From positions 186,001-250,000 of the forward strand of contig NZ_JABBFO010000002.1 of the NCBI RefSeq assembly GCF_018494035.1: a stretch of DNA of 64,000 nt, given 5' to 3'. Numbering within the stretch: position 1 is the first letter of the stretch; every line of letters begins with the position of its first letter. Under the pieces are notes generated by a model. That model did no database searches. It was not told the origin of the DNA and worked only from the letters and a program-made list of their open reading frames with translations. This document shows, in pieces, positions 57,660 through 64,000 of this stretch. Made by a program: the position numbers and the translations under genes. The DNA is from Rosenbergiella australiborealis. GTDB lineage: Bacteria > Pseudomonadota > Gammaproteobacteria > Enterobacterales > Enterobacteriaceae.

Positions 57660-58808
57660 ATGTCTACGTCATGTATCGAAGAAGTTAATTTAAAAGAAGA
57701 TCATTGGTTTCGTATTTCTCGAGAATTACTGGAGAGTGCAGATATCCAAATTAACGGTTCAAGACCCGGCGATATCAGTGTCGTCAATCAACAGTTTTTT
57801 AAACGAGTATTACAGGAAGGTTCTTTAGGTCTCGGTGAAAGTTATATGGATGGTTGGTGGGAATGCGACCGGCTCGATATATTCTTTACCAAAGTGTTAC
57901 GTCATAAATTAGATCAACAATTGCCCCACCATTTTAAAGATACATTACGTATTGCCACAGCAAGGCTGACCAACCTCCAATCTAGAAAGCGAGCTTGGAT
58001 TGTCGGTAAAGAGCATTATGATCTTGGTAATGACCTTTTTTCTCTGATGCTTGACCCCTACATGCAATATTCTTGTGCATATTGGAACACCGCCACAACA
58101 CTTGAAGCGGCTCAGGAAGCTAAACTTGACCTCATTTGTCAAAAATTGCAGCTTAAACCGGGTATGACATTATTAGATATTGGGTGTGGATGGGGAGGAC
58201 TTTCAGAATACGCGGCAAAACATTATCAGGTTAAAGTGAAGGGTGTCACTATTTCAGCCGAGCAGCAAAAAATGGCTCAGGAGCGTTGTGCCGGCTTAGA
58301 CGTTGAAATTTTATTACAAGACTATCGTGATCTTAACCAACAGTTTGACAGAATTGTCTCTGTTGGAATGTTTGAACATGTCGGCCCCAAAAATTACGCA
58401 ACTTATTTTGATGTAGCTGCAAGAAATTTAAAACCTGAGGGAATCTTTGTTCTCCATACTATCGGTTCTAATCAGACTGATTTAAATGTCGATCCTTGGA
58501 TCGATAAATATATTTTCCCCAATGGCTGCCTCCCTTCAGTAAAACATATTGCAGAGTTCAGTGAGCCACATTTTGTTATGGAAGATTGGCATAATTTTGG
58601 TACCGATTACGACAAAACGCTAATGGCGTGGTATGAAAGATTCCTCGCTGCATGGCCAGAGTTATCTGAACGTTACGATACACGCTTTAAACGAATGTTT
58701 ACCTATTATTTGAATGCTTGTGCGGGAGCCTTTCGTTCACGTGATATTCAATTATGGCAAGTCGTATTTAGCCGAGGTATTGATGGCGGTCTTCGCGTCG
58801 CGCGTTAA
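57660..58808 (+). CDS. cfa: Cyclopropane fatty acyl phospholipid synthase
   Basis: A 382-residue SAM-dependent enzyme that converts unsaturated acyl chains of membrane lipids to cyclopropane rings in stationary phase and acid stress. It has an N-terminal lipid-binding part, then the methyltransferase core with motif I LLDIGCGWGGLSEYAAKHY (about 170-188), GVTISAEQQKMAQER, FDRIVSVGMFEHVGPKNY (with catalytic carbonate-site residues), and C-terminal YYLNACAGAFRSRDIQLWQVVF. It matches E. coli Cfa in full, and ends in a bidirectional terminator. Confidence 0.96.
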   Translation: MSTSCIEEVNLKEDHWFRISRELLESADIQINGSRPGDISVVNQQFFKRVLQEGSLGLGESYMDGWWECDRLDIFFTKVLRHKLDQQLPHHFKDTLRIATARLTNLQSRKRAWIVGKEHYDLGNDLFSLMLDPYMQYSCAYWNTATTLEAAQEAKLDLICQKLQLKPGMTLLDIGCGWGGLSEYAAKHYQVKVKGVTISAEQQKMAQERCAGLDVEILLQDYRDLNQQFDRIVSVGMFEHVGPKNYATYFDVAARNLKPEGIFVLHTIGSNQTDLNVDPWIDKYIFPNGCLPSVKHIAEFSEPHFVMEDWHNFGTDYDKTLMAWYERFLAAWPELSERYDTRFKRMFTYYLNACAGAFRSRDIQLWQVVFSRGIDGGLRVAR

Positions 58809-58812
58809 TCAT

Positions 58813-58840
58813 AAAAAAAGCTCCCATCGGGAGCTTTTTT
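58813..58840. terminator. Bidirectional terminator of cfa and ribE
   Basis: AAAAAAGCTCCC, ATC, GGGAGCTTTTTT is a perfect symmetrical hairpin between two convergent genes. Confidence 0.94.
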
Positions 58841-58841
58841 G

Positions 58842-59453
58842 TTAATTCTCTTTATTAAGCATTCTTTCTACGGTATCCACAATCGCTTGTGTTTGCGTAT
58901 CAATCTCAATATTAACCTTATCGCCTAACTTTCGACTTGAAAATAATGTACGCTCGAGTGTTTCAGGAATTAAATATACACAAAAACGCTTCTCCTTTAC
59001 ATCACCGAGAGTCAAACTACACCCGTCGATCCCAATAAACCCTTTATGTAGGATATATTTCATCAGAGACGGATCGTCAATTTCAAACCAAATTTCACGA
59101 TTATGCTCTGACTGTATAATTTTACAGAGTGTAGCTTGAGACATAATATGGCCAGACATGAGGTGTCCACCAATTTCATCTGAGAATTTAGCCGCACGCT
59201 CAATATTGACTCGGTCGCCGACCGATAGTTGTCCTAAATTAGTTACCCGCAAGGTCTCTTTAATCAGATCGAAGCTCACCGTATGCTGATTAATCTCGGT
59301 GACGGTTAAACAACATCCGTTATGTGCTACAGAAGCACCTATCTGCAGATCGGTCAACCATTCGTTTGGGAACAACACCTTATGTGTACGAAAAAGTGGT
59401 TGTTCGTCAATTTCAACAATTTCAGCGGTGCCGAGCACTATACCAGTAAACAT
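58842..59453 (-). CDS. ribE: Riboflavin synthase, alpha chain
   Basis: A 203-residue trimeric enzyme that dismutates two lumazine molecules to riboflavin. It has two similar barrels: [15 protein letters not shown] and [10 protein letters not shown] in the first, [14 protein letters not shown] and [12 protein letters not shown] in the second, followed by the C-terminal trimerisation helix. The position opposite mdtK is the same as in E. coli. No FMN riboswitch structure is apparent in the 160 bp leader. Confidence 0.95.
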   Translation of the reverse strand: MFTGIVLGTAEIVEIDEQPLFRTHKVLFPNEWLTDLQIGASVAHNGCCLTVTEINQHTVSFDLIKETLRVTNLGQLSVGDRVNIERAAKFSDEIGGHLMSGHIMSQATLCKIIQSEHNREIWFEIDDPSLMKYILHKGFIGIDGCSLTLGDVKEKRFCVYLIPETLERTLFSSRKLGDKVNIEIDTQTQAIVDTVERMLNKEN

Positions 59454-59614
59454 CTCTTCCCCCTTATTTTCCCTCAGATTATCACAAATCGTATCAAGAA
59501 AATGACCGGTAGCAGGAAGCCAATAAAATATTTTTCTGTTAATCCTTTATGAACGTAATCAGTTCAGCGATGATAGACAGCGAAGAGGATAAATAAGTAA
59601 GTTAAGGATATACA

Positions 59615-60988
59615 TTGCAAAAATATGTCGAAGAAGCTAAAAAATTATTAGTTTTAGCCATCCCCGTTATCTTATCACAAACCTCACAAACCGCGATGGG
59701 CGTGGTTGATACCACTATGGCAGGTTCAGTGAGTGCTACTGACATGGCTGCGGTAGCAGTCGGTACTTCAATTTGGTTACCCGTGATTTTATTCGCGCTA
59801 GGTATCCTGATGGCGATCACCCCGACCGTCGCCCATTTAGCAGGTTCTAACCGCAGAGATAAGGTTGGCGACCATGTACAGCAGGGCTTATGGCTCGCAG
59901 CGCTACTCTCTGTTTTGGTCATGATCGTCATCTGGAATGCCGGTATTTTTATTCGTGCTATGTCGGGTATTGACCCTAACATGGCCGATATTGCCGAACG
60001 CTATTTACATGCGTTAATGTGGGGGGTACCCGGTTTTCTTTTTTTTCAGGTTATTCGTGACCAGTGTGACGGGTTATCTAAAACAAAACCCAGTATGGTC
60101 TTTGGTTTTATTGGTTTACTTTTCAATATTCCCATCAACTATATTTTTATCTACGGGCATTTCGGTATGCCTGCCCTCGGTGGCGTTGGATGCGGAGTCG
60201 CCACCGCTTCAGTGTATTGGTTAATGTTTTTTGGGCTGTGGATATGGACAAAAAAAGCCAAGGGATTACAAGACATCCGCCCTACCGTGCGCTGGGCTAA
60301 ACCGGATTTCACGGTAATAGGACGAATATTTACCCTCGGATTACCCATTGCATCGGCTCTGTTTTTTGAAGTCACTCTGTTTGCTGTTGTCGCAATACTA
60401 GTGTCTCCATTGGGAATTGTAGAGGTAGCCGGTCATCAAATTGCGCTAAATTTTAGTTCGTTGATGTTTGTGATCCCTTTATCTATGGGGGTAGCCAGCA
60501 CCATACGCATAGGCTATCAACTCGGACAGGGTTCGACGCAAGGTGCAAAAGTTTCAGCGTGGACATCACAAGCTATTGGCTTATGTTTTGTTTGTTGTAC
60601 CGCAATGGCTACCGTAATCTTCCGCCACGATATTGCCCGTCTTTATAACAATGATCCGGCAGTTGTTGCACTCGCAGGTCATTTGATGTTCCTTGCTGCT
60701 ATCTATCAATGTTCAGATAGCGTACAAGTGATTGGCAGTGGTATTTTGAGAGGCTACAAAGATACTCGTGCAATATTTTTTATTACCTTTATTGCCTACT
60801 GGCTGCTAGGTCTACCCTGTGGGTATATTTTAGGCTTAACCGATCTCATCGTTCCCCGTATGGGGCCTGCTGGATTTTGGTGTGGGTTTATTATCGGTCT
60901 GACCTCTGCGGCAATCATGATGGTGACACGTATTATTAAATGGCAAAAAAAACCGGCTGACGTCATCTTAACCCGTGCAAGTCGATGA
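59615..60988 (+). CDS. mdtK: MATE multidrug exporter MdtK
   Basis: A 457-residue, 12-helix Na+/H+-coupled MATE exporter acting on fluoroquinolones and cationic compounds. Marks include [34 protein letters not shown] in the first half and [34 protein letters not shown] in the second. It starts at TTG (codons TTG CAA AAA TAT), preceded by AAGGA at seven bases; the E. coli protein also begins MQKY, confirming the start. It is followed by the tRNA cluster. Confidence 0.95.
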   Translation: MQKYVEEAKKLLVLAIPVILSQTSQTAMGVVDTTMAGSVSATDMAAVAVGTSIWLPVILFALGILMAITPTVAHLAGSNRRDKVGDHVQQGLWLAALLSVLVMIVIWNAGIFIRAMSGIDPNMADIAERYLHALMWGVPGFLFFQVIRDQCDGLSKTKPSMVFGFIGLLFNIPINYIFIYGHFGMPALGGVGCGVATASVYWLMFFGLWIWTKKAKGLQDIRPTVRWAKPDFTVIGRIFTLGLPIASALFFEVTLFAVVAILVSPLGIVEVAGHQIALNFSSLMFVIPLSMGVASTIRIGYQLGQGSTQGAKVSAWTSQAIGLCFVCCTAMATVIFRHDIARLYNNDPAVVALAGHLMFLAAIYQCSDSVQVIGSGILRGYKDTRAIFFITFIAYWLLGLPCGYILGLTDLIVPRMGPAGFWCGFIIGLTSAAIMMVTRIIKWQKKPADVILTRASR

Positions 60989-61121
60989 GTAGCGTTTAAA
61001 TATGCTTAAAATTCCTACGTGATGATTAGATGTCAACCATTTAGCAAAAAAATAGCGTTTTCTGCTTGCTAGTCGCTAACGTTGTCGCTAATATTCGTCC
61101 CGCTGTTCACTTACAGCGTTT

Positions 61122-61198
61122 GCGTTCTTAGCTCAGTTGGTTAGAGCACCACCTTGACATGGTGGGGGTCGGTGGTTCGAGTCCACTAGAACGCACCA
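61122..61198 (+). tRNA. valV: tRNA-Val (GAC)
   Basis: A 77-base cloverleaf: acceptor GCGTTCT paired with AGAACGC, D-loop AGCTCAGTTGGTTAGAGC, anticodon loop CTTGACATG with GAC, T-arm GGTGGTTCGAGTCCACT, and encoded CCA. It corresponds to E. coli valV. Confidence 0.98.
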
Positions 61199-61200
61199 GT

Positions 61201-61277
61201 GCGTCCGTAGCTCAGTTGGTTAGAGCACCACCTTGACATGGTGGGGGTCGGTGGTTCGAGTCCACTCGGACGCACCA
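61201..61277 (+). tRNA. valW: tRNA-Val (GAC)
   Basis: A 77-base tRNA with anticodon GAC and encoded CCA, two bases after the first copy. The acceptor stem is GCGTCCG paired with CGGACGC, identical to E. coli valW. Confidence 0.98.
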
Positions 61278-61295
61278 ATAATAATCTTATCTAAT

Positions 61296-61372
61296 GCGTC
61301 CGTAGCTCAGCTGGTTAGAGCACCACCTTGACATGGTGGGGGTCGGTGGTTCGAGTCCACTCGGACGCACCA
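61296..61372 (+). tRNA. tRNA-Val (GAC), third copy
   Basis: A 77-base tRNA with anticodon GAC and encoded CCA, 18 bases after the second. It differs from it by one base in the D-loop (GCTGG for GTTGG). E. coli K-12 has two copies in this cluster, so this is an extra copy, probably a duplication of the valW-type gene. Confidence 0.98.
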
Positions 61373-61724
61373 TACAGTTTCCTCTCATTTTCCCTATTGG
61401 TTTTTCTCAGAAATTTTCTCTTTGTTATTGATCTATACTGCGCTTCGCTTATAAATCTATTTGGTTTAGCCTCTCAGAAAGTCTATACTTAATTCATTGT
61501 TCACTTTGCATGGTTTACGCGATTGACGTGAGTAGAGCCCCTCTAGTAACAGTTTCTACAACGGGTCATCCTGATACCGATTCACTTTGGTCGGCCATCC
61601 TATTTATCTTTTTTATTTTCTCGTCATATCTTAAACAAGTATTCCAAACCCCTACCCTACGCAGAAATACAGCTATTCCTGTGTACACACTCAAAACTAT
61701 TCCTTTAAAGAGTAGATTAATACT
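61373..61724. other. tRNA-pykF intergenic region
   Basis: About 350 bp that must hold the pykF promoter. A 72-codon frame (61510-61728) overlaps pykF and has no ribosome site or recognisable content, so I treat it as chance. I found no convincing Cra site. Confidence 0.5.
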
Positions 61725-63137
61725 ATGAAAAAAACCAAAATCGTCTGTACTATCGGTCCTAAAACAGAATCAGAAGAGATGCTAACCAAACTGCTTGATG
61801 CAGGCATGAATGTCATGCGTCTTAATTTCTCGCACGGTGACTACGAAGAGCACGGTCAACGTATCGCGAATCTGCGCGCAGTAGTCAATAAAACGGCCCA
61901 TCAAGCCGCTATTCTTCTTGATACTAAAGGTCCAGAAATCCGCACCATGAAACTTGAAGGCGGAAATGACGTTACGCTGCAAGCTGGCCAAACCTTCACC
62001 TTTACCACTGACCAATCTGTTATTGGGAATAAAGACCGCGTTGCAGTGACTTATTCTGGTTTTGCCGCCGATCTGAGTATCGGTAATACCGTGCTGGTTG
62101 ATGATGGCCTACTAGGAATGGAAGTAATTGAAGTCACCGAACATACTGTTGTATGTAAAGTTCTTAACAACGGTGATCTGGGTGAAAATAAAGGGGTTAA
62201 CTTACCAGGCGTCTCTATCCAACTCCCTGCTCTTTCTGAAAAAGATAAACGTGATTTAGTGTTTGGATGCGAACAAGGTCTTGATTTTGTTGCGGCCTCT
62301 TTTATCCGTAAACGCTCCGATGTTTTAGAAATTCGTGAGCATTTAAAGCAGCATGGCGGCGAGCATATCCAAATCATCTCTAAAATTGAGAACCAAGAAG
62401 GACTCAATAACTTTGATGAGATCCTTGAAGCCTCTGATGGCATCATGGTTGCCCGTGGCGATCTTGGGGTAGAAATCCCTGTTGAAGAGGTTATCTTCGC
62501 GCAAAAAATGATGGTTAAAAAATGTAATCAGGCGCGTAAAGTTGTTATCACTGCAACGCAAATGCTTGATTCTATGATTAAAAACCCTCGTCCTACTCGT
62601 GCCGAGGCGGGTGATGTCGCTAATGCCATCTTAGACGGAACTGACGCCGTCATGTTGTCAGGCGAGAGTGCTAAAGGGAAATACCCATTAGAAGCCGTGA
62701 CCATCATGGCTACCATCTGCCAGCGTACCGATGCTGTTATGAAGAGCCGTATTGGTGAACTGAAAGAAGGCCATAAACTCCGTATCACTGAAGCGGTATG
62801 CCGCGGTGCGGTTGAAACGGCTGAAAAACTTGAGTCAACACTGATTATCGTTGCAACTCAGGGTGGTAAATCAGCAAAATCTATTCGTAAATACTTCCCT
62901 TCTGCGACCATCCTTGCGCTGACTAATAATGAAACGACTTCCCGTCAATTATTATTAACTAAAGGTGTTACGACGCACTTGGTTCCAGAAATCGCATCGA
63001 CTGACGATTTTTATCGCATTGGTAAAGAAATTGCGTTGGCGGAAGGTTTTGCACAAAAAGGTGATGTTGTTGTCATGGTTTCAGGGGCGTTAGTACCAAG
63101 TGGTACAACAAATACTGCTTCTGTTCATGTTATTTAA
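61725..63137 (+). CDS. pykF: Pyruvate kinase I
   Basis: A 470-residue allosteric tetramer that makes pyruvate and ATP from phosphoenolpyruvate and ADP, activated by fructose 1,6-bisphosphate. Key segments: [78 protein letters not shown] (active site), and C-terminal effector domain ([22 protein letters not shown]). Length and sequence equal E. coli PykF. Confidence 0.98.
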   Translation: MKKTKIVCTIGPKTESEEMLTKLLDAGMNVMRLNFSHGDYEEHGQRIANLRAVVNKTAHQAAILLDTKGPEIRTMKLEGGNDVTLQAGQTFTFTTDQSVIGNKDRVAVTYSGFAADLSIGNTVLVDDGLLGMEVIEVTEHTVVCKVLNNGDLGENKGVNLPGVSIQLPALSEKDKRDLVFGCEQGLDFVAASFIRKRSDVLEIREHLKQHGGEHIQIISKIENQEGLNNFDEILEASDGIMVARGDLGVEIPVEEVIFAQKMMVKKCNQARKVVITATQMLDSMIKNPRPTRAEAGDVANAILDGTDAVMLSGESAKGKYPLEAVTIMATICQRTDAVMKSRIGELKEGHKLRITEAVCRGAVETAEKLESTLIIVATQGGKSAKSIRKYFPSATILALTNNETTSRQLLLTKGVTTHLVPEIASTDDFYRIGKEIALAEGFAQKGDVVVMVSGALVPSGTTNTASVHVI

Positions 63138-63154
63138 TTCCTACTAATAGTTTC

Positions 63155-63179
63155 AAGGCCAGATTTTCTGGCCTTTTTT
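63155..63179 (+). terminator. pykF terminator
   Basis: AAGGCCAGA, TTT, TCTGGCCTT with five further T residues, 17 bases after the stop. Confidence 0.93.
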
Positions 63180-63623
63180 AATTCCCCCTCTCTATTTCTC
63201 CTCCACTTTCTCGTTCGGTATCTCTGCTTTTAGAGAATTTATTAATTTTAAATGCACTAAAAAAGTGCTAATAATGGGAAAAGAGCGTAAAGAAAACGAT
63301 AAAAACTTAAAACTATTTCGTCGTGGTTAGTGAACTTTTTTTTATGAGTATTGTCGTAAAATTAGAGCGATTGATGATTATGCTTAGTTTTTAGACATTT
63401 CACTTAAAAATGTTAGCCTATAGGGCCTAATATCAATTACTTTTTTTCTTCAATAAACCTTTATTTATCGATAAATAAGATTAACGATCGCACTTTATGC
63501 GCTTATAACAAAGGTTACTCCGATTAAATTATATTTTTTCCTCGTTAAAATTTATCAAAAAAAAACTAATGTGCACTATTTAAGCGAATAAGCGCTTTTA
63601 AGCATCTTCTTATAAAAAATTTA
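63180..63623. other. AT-rich region upstream of lpp
   Basis: About 440 bp, very AT-rich, with no gene. It contains a perfect 18-base palindrome (63461-63478) and a small hairpin (GCACTAAAAAAGTGC, near 63254-63268). It probably acts as an upstream-activating or nucleoid-protein-binding stretch for the strong lpp promoter. Confidence 0.5.
63461..63478. repeat. Perfect 18-base palindrome
   Basis: TTATTTATCGATAAATAA is self-complementary over its full length, about 160 bp before the lpp promoter. The role is unknown. Confidence 0.6.
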
Positions 63624-63652
63624 TTCTCAACTTAAAAAACTTTGTGTAATAC
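63624..63652 (+). promoter_or_regulatory. lpp: lpp promoter
   Basis: TTCTCA (-35, 63624-63629), a 17-base spacer, and TAATAC (-10, 63647-63652). The surrounding sequence (AAAAAACTTTGTGTAATACTT, then GCTACATGG at the start of transcription) is nearly the same as the E. coli lpp promoter. Confidence 0.88.
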
Positions 63653-63675
63653 TTATATGGCTACATGGATATTAA

Positions 63676-63933
<258 letters not shown>

Positions 63934-63950
63934 GAGTCTTGGACTAGAAA

Positions 63951-63979
63951 ATGGCACTCTTCGGGGTGCCATTTTTTTT
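63951..63979 (+). terminator. lpp terminator
   Basis: ATGGCAC and GTGCCAT pair across an eight-base loop, followed by at least seven T residues. Confidence 0.94.
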
Positions 63980-64000
63980 ATTCAAATATCGCTCACCCTA

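Noticed and set aside
59454-59614. FMN riboswitch in front of ribE
   Set aside because: The 160-bp divergent region between ribE and mdtK is too short and lacks the conserved RFN stem pattern; none seen.
61560-61600. Possible Cra (FruR) site upstream of pykF (CTGATACCGATTCAC)
   Set aside because: At least three mismatches to the Cra consensus and wrong half-site geometry; not strong enough to annotate, although E. coli pykF is Cra-regulated.
61510-61728. 72-codon plus-strand frame overlapping the pykF start
   Set aside because: No ribosome binding site, no recognisable domain, overlaps the start of a certain gene; most likely part of the pykF promoter region.

Overview
The window is a chromosomal segment of a gammaproteobacterium in the order Enterobacterales. 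From about 27.5 kb to the end the gene order matches the Escherichia coli terminus region: ydgA, add, rsxABCDGE, nth, dtpA, pdxY, tyrS, pdxH, anmK, slyB, slyA, ydhIJK, ydhL, nemA, gloA, rnt, grxD, mepH, purR, punR, punC, cfa, ribE, mdtK, valine tRNAs, pykF, lpp. Several genes E. coli carries in this stretch are missing. The base composition looks moderate (mid-40s % GC by eye, not counted), and the proteins are diverged from E. coli, which suggests an Erwiniaceae-like or neighbouring family. Genus cannot be fixed from the sequence alone. A tus gene with a Ter site shows that the window lies near the replication terminus.

Region by region. 0-6.4 kb: two MFS exporters flank a very AT-rich island that holds a cytosine-5 methyltransferase and a partner gene, probably a type II restriction endonuclease. 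6.5-12.6 kb: a catalase; a tightly overlapped eptA-basR-basS operon for lipid A modification, with a near-perfect PmrA box; and an Ada protein that has lost all four cysteines of its N-terminal sensor domain. 12.8-17.9 kb: small-molecule metabolism (shikimate dehydrogenase-like, TRIC-type membrane protein, nitroreductase, D-lactate dehydrogenase, beta-hydroxyacid dehydrogenase). 18.0-18.7 kb: the wreck of a TonB-dependent receptor recognisable as PqqU/YncD. 18.9-23.7 kb: srfA-srfB without srfC, facing a barnase/barstar pair. 23.8-24.7 kb: a MarA/SoxS-type activator and an Rrf2-family regulator with a palindrome between them. 24.9-27.3 kb: Ter-tus facing fumC.

From 27.5 kb onward the genes are mostly core: the six-gene Rsx (Rnf-type) complex with nth, vitamin B6 and tRNA charging genes (pdxY, tyrS, pdxH), SlyA and its divergent ydhIJK efflux operon, purine regulation and nucleoside uptake (purR, punR, punC), membrane cyclopropanation, riboflavin synthase, the MdtK exporter, three tandem tRNA-Val(GAC) genes, pyruvate kinase and Braun lipoprotein. 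A solitary uhpT sits where E. coli has gstA; its leader folds into a hairpin that covers the ribosome binding site.

I found no CRISPR array, prophage or intact insertion sequence. The most unusual items are the sensor-dead Ada, the srfAB/barnase-barstar block, the PqqU pseudogene, the uhpT leader and operator-like repeats, and nested inverted repeats between nth and dtpA.
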